Assembly: GCF_013618475.1 (NCBI RefSeq)
Contig: NZ_JABJVN010000001.1
Location: 1,082,355 to 1,146,354, forward strand
Length of the DNA stretch: 64,000 bases
Origin: Saccharibacillus deserti
GTDB taxonomy: Bacteria > Bacillota > Bacilli > Paenibacillales > Paenibacillaceae
Reading direction: 5' to 3'
Position 1 is the stretch's first letter. The number at the start of each line of letters is the position of its first letter. This document shows positions 17,855 through 26,187 of the stretch, piece after piece. The position numbers and the translations under genes are program-made. Below the pieces are notes generated by a model that ran no database searches, was not told the origin of the DNA, and was given only the letters and a program-made list of their open reading frames with translations.

Positions 17855-17891
17855 GGCGTGCCCGCATGATGCGGGCACGAGATTCGATGAT

Positions 17892-19124
17892 TTAGAACGC
17901 CCAGCTGCCGCCGCGGAAGACCGGTTCGGCGCTGCCATCCTGCGTGATACCGTCGATGTTCATTTCGGCGGAGCCGATCATGAAGTCGACGTGCGTAATG
18001 CTCTGGTTAATGCCGGCTTCGGCCAGCTCTTCGCGGGACATCGTTTTGCCGCCTTCGATATTGAACGCGTAGGCGCTGCCGATCGCGAGGTGGTTCGAAG
18101 CATTCTCGTCGAACAGCGTATTATAGTAGAGAATGCCCGAATCGGAAATCGGAGATTTATGCGGCACGAGCGCCACTTCGCCGATATAATGCGAACCTTC
18201 GTCCATTTCGACGAGACGTTTGAGCGTCTCAAGGCCCTGCTCCGCCTTCACGTCGACGATACGTCCGTTCTCGAACGTCAGCGTGAAGTTGTCGATGATA
18301 TTGCCGCCGTAGCTGAGCGGCTTCGTGCTGGACACGGTGCCGCTTACGCCCGTCTTGAGCGCGGCCGTGAACACTTCTTCGGTTGGCATGTTGGCTACAA
18401 ATGCGGATCCGCGTTCGCTTTCGCTGTCGGCTGCGACCCACAGATGCGTGGACGGCAGTTCGATCGTCAGATCGGTACCCGGCGCGGTGTAATGCAGCGC
18501 TTTGTATTTCTTGTCGTTGAGATACGCCGCTTTGGCGGTCAGAGTCTCGATATGCTGCTGCCAAGCCGCAACCGGATCCGGCTGATCGACGCGGACCGCT
18601 TTGAAGATCGCGTCCCACATCGCCGGGATTTGTTCTTCTTCCGGCAGGTGAGGGAACACTTTGGCTGCCCAGGCAGCCGAAGGAACGGCCACGATCGACC
18701 AGGCGAGCTTGTCGGACTGCACGTATTGGCGGTATTTGCTCAGCGCTTCGCCGGATACTTTTTGCAGCGTCGAGATCCGGGAAGGATCCACGCCGCTCAG
18801 CAGGTCGGGATTATTCGAGACGACCGCGAGCATGGCGCCGCCGTTCTCCGCGAGTTCTTCGCGTTCCGCCGCCATCCATTTCGGCGCGATTTCGAACGAG
18901 TCGTCGGGAGCGAGATCGTAGCGCATCCGCGTAATGGCTTCGTCGGCCAGATTGACTTTGACCAATTTGGCACCTGCCGCGTAAGCGTGCTTCACGACAA
19001 GACGTACGTATTCGAGCGAATCCGCGCTGGCGTCGATCATCAGAATCTGTCCGGGCTGTACATTCACACCGACTTTGACTGCGAGTTCGGCGTATTTGTT
19101 AAGGTTCGTTTGAAAATCCGACAT
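17892..19124 (-). CDS. M29-family aminopeptidase (AmpS/PepS type)
   Basis: The 410-residue protein starts at MSDFQTNLNKYAELAVKVG (ATG 19124, GGAGG site). It contains the M29 metal-binding pattern: GSHYIGEVALVPHKSPIS (Glu and His ligands), LYYNTLFDENASNHLAIG, and HVDFMIGSAEMNIDGI. It is a cytoplasmic broad-specificity aminopeptidase dependent on divalent metal, with typical length about 410. It is a single gene, ending in the convergent hairpin at 17814. Confidence 0.95.
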   Translation of the reverse strand: MSDFQTNLNKYAELAVKVGVNVQPGQILMIDASADSLEYVRLVVKHAYAAGAKLVKVNLADEAITRMRYDLAPDDSFEIAPKWMAAEREELAENGGAMLAVVSNNPDLLSGVDPSRISTLQKVSGEALSKYRQYVQSDKLAWSIVAVPSAAWAAKVFPHLPEEEQIPAMWDAIFKAVRVDQPDPVAAWQQHIETLTAKAAYLNDKKYKALHYTAPGTDLTIELPSTHLWVAADSESERGSAFVANMPTEEVFTAALKTGVSGTVSSTKPLSYGGNIIDNFTLTFENGRIVDVKAEQGLETLKRLVEMDEGSHYIGEVALVPHKSPISDSGILYYNTLFDENASNHLAIGSAYAFNIEGGKTMSREELAEAGINQSITHVDFMIGSAEMNIDGITQDGSAEPVFRGGSWAF

Positions 19125-19352
19125 GAGAGTCCTCCGTTTCGTCACTTGCTTGAATAAGATAAAAGCTATGCTTTCCATTGTACAAGATCACGCAGGGAAA
19201 GGAAATCTAACATTGGTTAATTCGAAGCGGAAAGGAAGAGGATTTCTGTGAAACCCATAGATTTTGCGCGATAAAGCAGGAACCCGAAATACGGAAAGCG
19301 AAGTTTGAAGCATTCAAGGCATCGTCCAATTTCTCAGCCAAAGGAGCTTCTC

Positions 19353-20321
19353 ATGAAACCGACCTTTCACCAGCCGCTTGTCACGCATCTGTATACCGCC
19401 GATCCGTCCGCTCACGTTTTTGAAGGCCGAATTTATATCTATCCTTCGCACGATCTGGATCACGACGAACCCAGCAACGACAGCGGGGATCAATACAAGA
19501 TGGAAGACTACCACGTGTTCTCGATGTCGAATACGGTTTCGCCGGTGGTGGACCATGGAGAAGTGCTGCATGTGCGCGATGTTCCCTGGGCTTCCCGGCA
19601 GATGTGGGCTCCCGACGCGGCTTACCGAAACGGCCGTTATTATCTCTTTTTTCCCGCGCGGGACCATGAAGGCGTTTTCCGGATCGGCGTCGCGACTTCG
19701 GACTCGCCGGCGGGACCGTTCCGAGCGGAACCCCATTACATTCCGGGCAGCTTCAGTATCGATCCCGCTGTGTTTATCGACGACGATAACCGGGCGTATC
19801 TGTACTTTGGCGGATTATGGGGAGGTCAGCTTGAAAAATGGCGGTCCGGAACGTTCGAACCCGAGCGGGTGGACGGGCCGGCAGCCGGCCAACCGGCTCT
19901 GGGACCGCGTGCGGCTCGCCTGAGCGAAGATCTGCTGAATTTTGAAAGTCCGCCTCGTGAGATTTCCATCGTGGACGAAGGGGGAGCAGCCATTACGGCA
20001 GACGACGAAGAACGCCGTTATTTCGAAGGTCCGTGGATGCACAAACACCGGGGGCTGTATTATTTGTCTTATTCGACCGGAACGACGCATAAGCTGGTCT
20101 ATGCGACGTCCGAACATCCGGAAGGGCCTTTCACCTACCGCGGCGTGATTCTGAATCCCGTCATCGGCTGGACGACCCACCATTCCATTGTGGAATTCGA
20201 AGACAAATGGTATTTGTTCTATCACGACAGCTCGCTTTCCAAAGGCGTTAATCACAAGCGCTGTATCAAGTTTGCCGAACTTCATTATAACGAGGACGGG
20301 TCGATCCGGACTGTACTCTAA
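19353..20321 (+). CDS. Glycoside hydrolase family 43 enzyme
   Basis: The 322-residue five-bladed beta-propeller enzyme has GH43 landmarks: general base Asp in LYTADPSAHVF (about 11-21), the pKa-modulating Asp in SIDPAVFIDDD (about 133) and general acid Glu in RRYFEGPWMHK (about 225). Related sequences are annotated as beta-xylosidases or arabinanases; activity on arabinose or xylose side chains is likely but unproven. There is no signal peptide, so it is probably cytoplasmic. ATG 19353 follows an AAAGGAG site. It is not linked to a transporter here. Confidence 0.92.
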   Translation: MKPTFHQPLVTHLYTADPSAHVFEGRIYIYPSHDLDHDEPSNDSGDQYKMEDYHVFSMSNTVSPVVDHGEVLHVRDVPWASRQMWAPDAAYRNGRYYLFFPARDHEGVFRIGVATSDSPAGPFRAEPHYIPGSFSIDPAVFIDDDNRAYLYFGGLWGGQLEKWRSGTFEPERVDGPAAGQPALGPRAARLSEDLLNFESPPREISIVDEGGAAITADDEERRYFEGPWMHKHRGLYYLSYSTGTTHKLVYATSEHPEGPFTYRGVILNPVIGWTTHHSIVEFEDKWYLFYHDSSLSKGVNHKRCIKFAELHYNEDGSIRTVL

Positions 20322-20381
20322 GCGCTCCAAGTCCGGCGGGAATCGGCAGGGGCGTCTCCTTGAAACGAATAAATTTGATCG

Positions 20382-20426
20382 AAAAAGACCCTTGATCCGC
20401 ATCAAATGCGGGTCAAGGGTCTTTTT
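20382..20426. terminator. Bidirectional terminator between the GH43 and ferredoxin reductase genes
   Basis: AAAAAGACCCTTGA pairs with TCAAGGGTCTTTTT, with an inner CCGCAT/ATGCGG stem. It serves convergent genes. Confidence 0.9.
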
Positions 20427-20457
20427 GGCTTACGGGATCGTCGATTCGCTCGCTGAT

Positions 20458-21510
20458 CTATTTGTTATACAGTTCATTCATGATTTCGCGGTTTTTTTCT
20501 TTGAACAATTCGTTGTGGGAAGAAACCATCCCGTAACCGACCGCATCCGGCTTGATGAACTGCTTGGCTTTGTTCACTGCGTTCGCCGCGTCCTGGAACG
20601 CTCCGGCGATCAGGTGAAGTTTGCCGTCATGATGCAGAATGTCGCCGGCCGCGAAAATGCCCGGCACGGACGTCTCGCTCGACGAGGAACCGAGAATCTG
20701 ATACTCGTTCATCTCGATCTTGATCTCGCTTTTTTTCAGCAGTTCCGTATCGCGCTGGTAACCGTGGCTGATAATGACGTCGTCCACAGCCAGTTCGAAT
20801 TCCTCGCGGTCTTCATTTTTCTCGAGCAGGACCTTTTCGATCTCCGAATGGTCTTCGCTCGCGATCAACCGCTTGATCGAAGCGCTGAGCAGCAGTTCGA
20901 CGCCGTTTGCTTTCATCTTCGTAATGTCGGCTTCGTGTCCTTTGATTTCTTCTTTGCGGTAGGTCAGATACACTTTTTTGGCAAAAGGAGCGAGTTCGTT
21001 GGCCCAGTCTACGGCCGAATGCCCGCCTCCGGAGATCAGAACCGTCTTGTCTTTGAAGCGGGAGATCGACTTCACGGTATAGTGCAGATTTGTCACTTCG
21101 AAGCGTTCCGCTCCTTCGATATCCAGACGGGTCGGATTCAGAATGCCGCCGCCTACGGCGAGAATGATCGATTTGGATCGATGCAGCTCGCCCGAGAGGG
21201 TATGCAGCACGAAATGTCCGTCTTCTTCCGTCCGGCTGATCGAGGTCACTTTCTCGTTCAGCACGACGTCGGGCTTGAATGTGAGGCCCTGCTCGACGGT
21301 CTGTTCGATCAGCTTCGCCCCGGGCATCGGCGTCAGGCCGCCGACGTCCCAGATCATTTTCTCCGGGTAGACGTGGACTTTGCCGCCGAGAAACGGCTGA
21401 TACTCAATGATCTTCGTCTTCATTTCGCGCAGCCCGCTATAGAAAGCGGAGAATAACCCCGCGGGCCCTCCGCCGATAATCGTAACGTCCCAGACTTCGA
21501 TATTTTCCAT
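20458..21510 (-). CDS. Ferredoxin--NADP reductase type 2 (YumC/YcgT-like)
   Basis: The 350-residue flavoprotein has FAD-binding GGGPAG at 13-18, an NADPH-binding ISGGGHSAVDWA segment, the second FAD motif GIFAAGD and the family-typical C-terminal HNELFKEKN extension. It transfers electrons between NADPH and ferredoxin or flavodoxin as a thioredoxin-reductase-like homodimer without the redox CxxC. A Fur box lies in its promoter region, as in Bacillus ycgT, suggesting induction on iron starvation. Start ATG 21510 has a GGAGG-type site. Confidence 0.95.
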   Translation of the reverse strand: MENIEVWDVTIIGGGPAGLFSAFYSGLREMKTKIIEYQPFLGGKVHVYPEKMIWDVGGLTPMPGAKLIEQTVEQGLTFKPDVVLNEKVTSISRTEEDGHFVLHTLSGELHRSKSIILAVGGGILNPTRLDIEGAERFEVTNLHYTVKSISRFKDKTVLISGGGHSAVDWANELAPFAKKVYLTYRKEEIKGHEADITKMKANGVELLLSASIKRLIASEDHSEIEKVLLEKNEDREEFELAVDDVIISHGYQRDTELLKKSEIKIEMNEYQILGSSSSETSVPGIFAAGDILHHDGKLHLIAGAFQDAANAVNKAKQFIKPDAVGYGMVSSHNELFKEKNREIMNELYNK

Positions 21511-21546
21511 GTAAATGGGCCTCCTCTATGTATACGAAACTTCGCA

Positions 21547-21569
21547 GATAATGATAATCAATATCATTA
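21547..21569 (-). promoter_or_regulatory. Fur box upstream of the ferredoxin reductase gene
   Basis: GATAATGATAATCAATATCA fits the 19-bp Fur box GATAATGATAATCATTATC closely. The 7-1-7 core at 21552-21566 is TGATAAT-C-AATATCA, with two mismatches in the right arm. It lies about 40-60 bases upstream of the start. Confidence 0.8.
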
Positions 21570-21666
21570 AAGAGTATACCAGCATTTTTCCCTTGAATAC
21601 AATACCGGTTTTGCAGATTGCCAAGCTTGCGCAGCGAAACCCGTCGCGCCGGCCTGGCGGCTGCAC

Positions 21667-21703
21667 AAAAAAAGCCCGAGAACGGCGCTGCCGTTTTCGG
21701 GCT
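21667..21703 (-). terminator. Minus-strand terminator with no intact gene upstream
   Basis: On the minus strand AGCCCGAAAACGGC pairs with GCCGTTCTCGGGCT (one G-U or mismatch) and is followed by seven T. The nearest minus-strand coding frame is a 73-codon ORF at 21703-21924 with no ribosome-binding site, overlapping the hemY remnant. The element looks like a leftover of a lost minus-strand gene. Confidence 0.7.
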
Positions 21704-21871
21704 CAGGGTCGCTGAACGATTGCTGAAGATCGGGAAAGAGAAGATTCCTGCCGCTGAAGGGCGGGGCAAAGCAGAATGCGCATATACGGACGATTCGGCA
21801 GATGCAGCCAAACCGGCTGGGTATCGGGCTCGTAGCTTCGAAGAGCCGCCTGCTCGGCTAGAAGCACAGCG

Positions 21872-22468
21872 GTGCGGAGCGCCGGAAAATCGGGAGGTGC
21901 AGGGGCGGCTGTCGGCAAAAGCATGTTTTTGTCGTACCGGGGAGGACTGTCGGAACTGATCGCACGCCTCGAAGAAAAACCGCTGGATCAAGGCGCGCGG
22001 TTTGTTCAAGGCAGCGGCGCTGCTTCGCTGGCGCGGCTGCTGGGCGAACGGATCGAAGCGTCTTCGCGGCTGCGGAAAATCGATTACGTGTCGGTCGCCA
22101 ATATTGCGCTGGCTTACCGTACAGCCGACCTGAATATCTCGTTCGAACGTTCCGGATTTCTCGTTCCGCGCAAAGAAGGCAAACGGATCACGGCCTGCAC
22201 CTGGTCGTCGACCAAGCGGACGCATGTCGCCCCCGAAGGGCAGACGCTGCTGCGGACTTATATCGGCCGCTCGGGTGCGCAGGAATGGACATCCATGAGC
22301 GATGCCGAACTGATCGAAGAGGCCCGGCGCGGCCGGCGCGAACTGACGGGACTCGATGCCGATCCCCGGTGGTCGCAGGTCGACCGCTGCTTGTCGGCGA
22401 TGCCGCAGTATCCGGTCGGTCATGTGATAACCGTTCTCCCGATCGAGCGTTCGAAGGGACAAACCTAG
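21872..22468 (+). pseudogene. hemY: Protoporphyrinogen oxidase (hemY) remnant
   Basis: About 198 codons match the middle part of HemY/coproporphyrinogen oxidase, which is normally about 470 residues. The segments MFLSYRGGLSELIARLEE, DYVSVANIALAYRTADL, ITACTWSSTKRTHVAPEG, LLRTYIGRSGAQEW and LSAMPQYPVGH follow each other as in the family. The N-terminal FAD-binding half (GGGxxG) is missing, about 25 residues seem lost after LEEKPLDQG, and the C-terminal FAD segment after PVGH is replaced by a short unrelated tail. It cannot be functional. A full copy would be expected elsewhere. Confidence 0.85.
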
Positions 22469-22566
22469 ACTGATCGAACAAAATTGTGTATCGTAACGTA
22501 ATGAGGTGAACAGCCCGGTTCTTCGAGAACGTCTTCGGATACCGCGGCAAAAAGGAGAGGACTTGC

Positions 22567-23493
22567 ATGAACAATCGAACCTTTCTTCGGTTCCTTGGCA
22601 GCCGGCATACTTCGGTTGGCCGTACGGGCTTCCGGCGGACGGCGGGCACGGCAGCCGGGTTATGGCTGCCGCTGCTCGCCCTGCTGCTGACCCTGTCGGC
22701 CTGCGGCGCCAAGCCGGTCGAACGCGCGGCTTCCGATCCGGAAATCGCCGGGCAGGTATCCGGGTCTGGCAGCTCCGCTGCCGCAGACAAAGCGGATGCC
22801 GAACCCGTCACGCTGACCATTTCGGCCGCCGCCAGCCTGACCGATGCGCTGGGAGAGATCGAGCGCACGTATGAAGCATCGCATCCGTACGTCGAACTGG
22901 ATTTCAACTTCGGCGCTTCCGGCGCCCTTCAGCGGCAGATCGAGCAGGGGGCTCCCGCCGATCTGTTCTTGTCCGCTTCTTCCCGGAATATGCAGGCGCT
23001 GCTGGACGGGGGCCTGATTGACGCCAAGCAGGAAACGGACTGGCTGAGCAATACGTTGGTCGCGGTTGCCCCGAATGATTCGCCTCTCTCGAAGATCGAA
23101 GATCTGAAAAGCGGCGAAATCAAGCATATCGCGATCGGGATTCCGGACAGCGTGCCGGCCGGCAAGTACGCGCAGGAAGCGCTGACGAACGCCGGACTGT
23201 GGGACTCGCTGCAGGGCAGGCTCGTTCAGGGCAAAGACGTCCGCCAGGTGCTGCAGTATACGGAAACCGGCAACGCCGACGTGGGTTTTGTGTACAAGAC
23301 GGACGCCCTGACTTCCGAACGGGTCAAAATCGCGTTCGATGTCGATCCCGACAGTTACTCGCCGATTCTGTATCCGGTCGGCATCGTCCAAGCGACCCGG
23401 CATGAAGAAGCGGCTCAGGCATTCTACGATTACCTGCAAACGCCGGAAGCGTTGCAGGTCCTGAGCGGCTTCGGCTTCTCCGCGGCGCAATGA
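22567..23493 (+). CDS. modA: Molybdate ABC transporter substrate-binding lipoprotein
   Basis: The 308-residue protein has a long signal peptide ending in the lipobox LSAC (about residue 43). The mature domain is ModA-type: ISAAASLTDALGEI, DLDFNFGASGALQRQIEQG-like segment with GASGALQRQIEQGAPADLFLSAS read in pieces, and ETGNADVGFVYKTDA. It binds molybdate (or tungstate) outside the membrane. It overlaps modB by 4 bases. No modC ATPase gene follows, as in Bacillus subtilis, so the ATPase is presumably encoded elsewhere or shared. Confidence 0.93.
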   Translation: MNNRTFLRFLGSRHTSVGRTGFRRTAGTAAGLWLPLLALLLTLSACGAKPVERAASDPEIAGQVSGSGSSAAADKADAEPVTLTISAAASLTDALGEIERTYEASHPYVELDFNFGASGALQRQIEQGAPADLFLSASSRNMQALLDGGLIDAKQETDWLSNTLVAVAPNDSPLSKIEDLKSGEIKHIAIGIPDSVPAGKYAQEALTNAGLWDSLQGRLVQGKDVRQVLQYTETGNADVGFVYKTDALTSERVKIAFDVDPDSYSPILYPVGIVQATRHEEAAQAFYDYLQTPEALQVLSGFGFSAAQ

Positions 23494-24176
23494 CCCTATT
23501 GGCGGAGTTCGGACGAAGCGATTATTGGGCGCCGGTCCGCCTGTCGCTTCAAGTGGCGCTGCTGTCGAGCGTCATTGTGATCGTGTTGGGCACGGCCGCC
23601 GCCTGGTGCATGTCGAGGCGCGAACGGTTCCGCGGCAAAACGGTATTGGAGACGCTGTTTATGCTCCCGCTTGTGCTGCCGCCGACCGTAGTCGGCTTTC
23701 TGCTGCTGATGCTGCTCGGCCGCCGCAGCGGGCTTGGCGCCCTGATCGAGCGAATCTTTCATTCGCCGATCATTTTCTCCTGGTGGGCGGCGGTGATTGC
23801 GGCCGTCGTGGTGGCGTTCCCGCTCGTTTACCGGACGACGGTCGTGGGTTTCGAAGCGGTGGACCGCGACCTGGAAGATGCGGGCCGTTCGATCGGCGCG
23901 AACGAGCGCCAGGTGTTCCGGCATATTACGCTGCCGCTGATCCTGCCGTCGCTCAAGACCGCTTACGTGCTGGGCTTCGCCCGCAGTCTCGGCGAATTCG
24001 GCGCGACGCTGATGATCGCGGGGAATATTCCCGGACGGACGCAGACGGTCCCGACGGCGATCTATGTAGCCGTGGACGCCGGGCATCTGTCGTCGGCTTG
24101 GGCCTGGACGGTTGCGATCGTGGCAATCTCGTTCGTCTTGCTTCTGCTGACGGGGCGTCGGCCGGAGAAGCGCTGA
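23490..24176 (+). CDS. modB: Molybdate ABC transporter permease
   Basis: The 228-residue integral membrane protein has about five or six hydrophobic helices and the ModB/CysTW permease motif near DLEDAGRSIGANERQVFRHI and FARSLGEFGATLMIAGNIPG, the EAA loop that contacts the ATPase. TQTVPTAIYVAVDAG-type C-terminal segment follows. It is translationally coupled to modA and followed by a strong terminator. It supplies molybdate for the cofactor genes a few kb downstream. Confidence 0.93.
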   Translation: MTLLAEFGRSDYWAPVRLSLQVALLSSVIVIVLGTAAAWCMSRRERFRGKTVLETLFMLPLVLPPTVVGFLLLMLLGRRSGLGALIERIFHSPIIFSWWAAVIAAVVVAFPLVYRTTVVGFEAVDRDLEDAGRSIGANERQVFRHITLPLILPSLKTAYVLGFARSLGEFGATLMIAGNIPGRTQTVPTAIYVAVDAGHLSSAWAWTVAIVAISFVLLLLTGRRPEKR

Positions 24177-24217
24177 GCGATTCATGAACAGAGAAGGTTC
24201 CGCGAATCCGACATAAG

Positions 24218-24261
24218 AAAGGCCGTTTGCAGCGGAGCGCTCCGCTGCAAACGGCCTTTTT
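24218..24261 (+). terminator. Terminator of modAB
   Basis: A perfect 18-20 bp palindrome (AAAGGCCGTTTGCAGCGGAG and its complement) is followed by TTTTT. It is one of the strongest hairpins in the window and could act on both strands. Confidence 0.93.
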
Positions 24262-24315
24262 GACGCAAAGAAATCGGGCGGCTCTTAACCGGGGCCAAGC
24301 GATGAATCGGGCGGA

Positions 24316-25197
24316 TCAGTCTTTGAAATAATAACCGGCTTCAAGATCCGCCATGAGCCCCGGCTGCTCCGGATGCCAATTCAGCTCCTGCTGCGTCCAC
24401 GTACTCGATGCAGGGTTATCCGCCGTCGCGGCGAAAGCGATCCATCCGAAATGGGCAGCCGCTTCCTCGGCCGGAATCGAGACGGCCGGCAGGTTCAAGC
24501 CGCGCCCGATCGCTTCGGCGATCTCGCGAAAAGCGATCGCGGATTCGCCGACGCCGTGCAGGCGCGTTCCGGCCGGCGCCGACTCCAGCGCCAGGCGGAA
24601 CAAGCGGGCCGCATCCAGGCGATGCACGGCCGGCCAGCGGTTGGAGCCGTTGCCTACGTAAGCGGAGACGCCTTTATCGCGAGCCGTTTGGACCAGAACG
24701 CGGATGAATCCGTAATCGTCCGCGCCGTGCACGGTCGGCGAGAGCCGAACGACCGACGAGCGGATACCGCGTTCACTAAGTTCCGATACGGCTTGTTCGG
24801 CATATCTGCCAAGCGAAGCCGGAGCGTCCGCTTCCTTAGCCGGATGACCTTGCTTCATCAGGAGCATGCCCGACGTCAGCACGCATGGGCTGCCCGATCC
24901 TTCGAGTGCCGCCCCGATCGCGTCCGTCGCCAAACGATCCGCTTCGACGGACGCCGCAACATCCGAAAAGTCGTGGATATACGCCAAGTGGATCACGCCG
25001 TCCGCCGCTTCGGCTCCGCGGCGCAGGCTGTCCAAATCGCCAAGCTCGCCGCGCCAAGGTTCCGCGCCGGCCTGCTTCAAGGTCCCGTCTCCTTTTTGCG
25101 AGCGCGAAAGCCCGATTACGCTGTGCCCCGCATCCAACAGCTCCCGCACAACCGCCATACCGATAAATCCTGTCGCTCCCGTAACGAATACTTTCAT
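24316..25197 (-). CDS. NAD(P)-dependent epimerase/dehydratase-type SDR
   Basis: The 293-residue extended SDR has the N-terminal TGATGFIG motif (residues 7-14), the acidic DLDSL segment and HLAYIHDF, then SPTVHGADDYGF. The catalytic Tyr position reads GRYAEQAV, so the YxxxK pair is not canonical. The product is probably a NAD(P)H-dependent reductase of carbonyl compounds. The start at 25197 follows a CGGAGGCGG site. It is divergent from a MerR gene, and the promoter has the 19-bp spacer and dyad typical of MerR-activated genes. Confidence 0.9.
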   Translation of the reverse strand: MKVFVTGATGFIGMAVVRELLDAGHSVIGLSRSQKGDGTLKQAGAEPWRGELGDLDSLRRGAEAADGVIHLAYIHDFSDVAASVEADRLATDAIGAALEGSGSPCVLTSGMLLMKQGHPAKEADAPASLGRYAEQAVSELSERGIRSSVVRLSPTVHGADDYGFIRVLVQTARDKGVSAYVGNGSNRWPAVHRLDAARLFRLALESAPAGTRLHGVGESAIAFREIAEAIGRGLNLPAVSIPAEEAAAHFGWIAFAATADNPASSTWTQQELNWHPEQPGLMADLEAGYYFKD

Positions 25198-25248
25198 TTT
25201 TCCGCCTCCGTTTATGAATATTTGGGCTGATCCTTCTTCTGCACCGAT

Positions 25249-25279
25249 AGCGTAAACCCTAGAGTGAACTCTATAGCAA
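25249..25279 (-). promoter_or_regulatory. MerR-type promoter and operator for the SDR gene
   Basis: On the minus strand -35 TTGCTA (25274-25279) and -10 TACGCT (25249-25254) are 19 bases apart, the over-long spacer that MerR proteins untwist. A perfect dyad TAGAGT-TC-ACTCTA lies inside the spacer. The divergent MerR gene is the obvious regulator. Confidence 0.75.
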
Positions 25280-25308
25280 GGCTTGATTTTTCATGCTATG
25301 ATTCGGCT

Positions 25309-25725
25309 ATGGAAAATACCTATTCGAGCAAGCAGGCTTCGGAAGTCACGGGACTGAGTGTCCATGCGCTGCGTTATTACGAAAAAGAAGGACTGATCGA
25401 CGGAATCCTGCGAGACGAGAACGGCTACCGCGTTTATTCGACTTCGGATATCGCCTGGTTTCAGGTCATTACGTATTTTCGCCGCCTCGGGCTGTCGGTC
25501 AACGACATCAAGACGTTCAACGTCCCCAAAGACGGAAGCGCCTCGAGCGCAACGGCGCGGCGTGAATTCATGGAGAATTACCGCGAAAAAGTCGTTGAAC
25601 AGATGAAAGAACTGCAGGATTCGCTGGAAAAGATCGATTATAAGATCGGATTTTTCAGGGATTTGGAGCGGTTGGAAAGAGCAGGGAAGGAGAATGCGGA
25701 GGAAGCAGGCCCGCCAAGCCCGTAG
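25309..25725 (+). CDS. MerR-family transcriptional regulator (AdhR-like)
   Basis: The 138-residue protein has a MerR winged helix (SKQASEVTGLSVHALRYYEK, NGYRVYSTSDIAW) and a coiled-coil dimerisation helix. It has no C-terminal metal-binding cysteines, so it resembles organic-stress sensors such as AdhR rather than metal sensors. ATG 25309 has no ribosome-binding site, and a TATGAT -10 element ends only 6 bases upstream (25297-25302), so the mRNA may be leaderless; the frame also opens at 25264. It probably controls the divergent SDR gene and itself. Confidence 0.88.
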   Translation: MENTYSSKQASEVTGLSVHALRYYEKEGLIDGILRDENGYRVYSTSDIAWFQVITYFRRLGLSVNDIKTFNVPKDGSASSATARREFMENYREKVVEQMKELQDSLEKIDYKIGFFRDLERLERAGKENAEEAGPPSP

Positions 25726-25751
25726 GGGCAAGTTGAAGATTGGCGAAATAG

Positions 25752-26040
25752 CCGAATCCGGACAATTTTTTCAAACCGGTCGAGAGCTATTCCGGCAATT
25801 GGTCGATCCTCGAAGAAAAAAATAGAGAGTGGGAAAATGTCTACCGGCAGCGCTGGTCCCGCGACATACGGCGTCAACTGTACCGGATCGTGCAGTTGGA
25901 AAGTGTTCGTCAAGAACGGCATCATTACCTGGGAAAACCAGCAGATCGATTATCCGTCCTGCGGAGCCGACATGCCGGAATTCGAACCGCGCGGCTGTCC
26001 GCGGGGAGCGACATTCTCCAACCCGCATGATTTTTTAGGG
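25752..26040 (+). pseudogene. narG: narG remnant (N-terminal piece of nitrate reductase alpha subunit)
   Basis: Two reading frames carry consecutive NarG sequence. From 25752 one frame reads FFKPVESYSGNW, then REWENVYRQRW. Near 25857 about ten codons are lost with a frame change, and the frame of ATG 25837 continues with GVNCTGSCSWKVFVKNG, then DYPSCGADMPEFEPRGCPRG, the iron-sulphur/Mo-bis-MGD entry region of NarG. Similarity stops near 26018. The remaining 1100 or so residues, and narH, narJ and narI, are absent; the narK promoter follows directly. Confidence 0.9.
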
Positions 26041-26071
26041 TTTACCCTGTCGGGGAAAGGGATTCCCCCTA
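26036..26071 (+). promoter_or_regulatory. NreC-like palindromes in the old narK promoter
   Basis: TAGGG-TTTA-CCCTG (26036-26049) fits the staphylococcal NreC site TAGGG-N4-CCCTA, as I recall it, except for the last base. A second weaker copy AAGGG-N5-CCCTA lies at 26057-26071. A TACAAT -10-like element follows at 26095. This suggests the lost nar genes were under an NreBC-type oxygen/nitrate sensor. Confidence 0.45.
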
Positions 26072-26187
26072 TATGCCGTCGGCAGGGCGGTCGATACAAT
26101 GGGGACAGTAGACCGGTATCGGAGAAACGGAGTTCCGCTCCTTCCGCTTTTCGTGCCGGGCGAACAACTGTCGAAAAGGTGAGTGTA

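Noticed and set aside
24176-24316. Missing modC read as gene loss
   Set aside because: Bacillus-type mod loci often lack modC, and no modC fragment is visible before the strong terminator.
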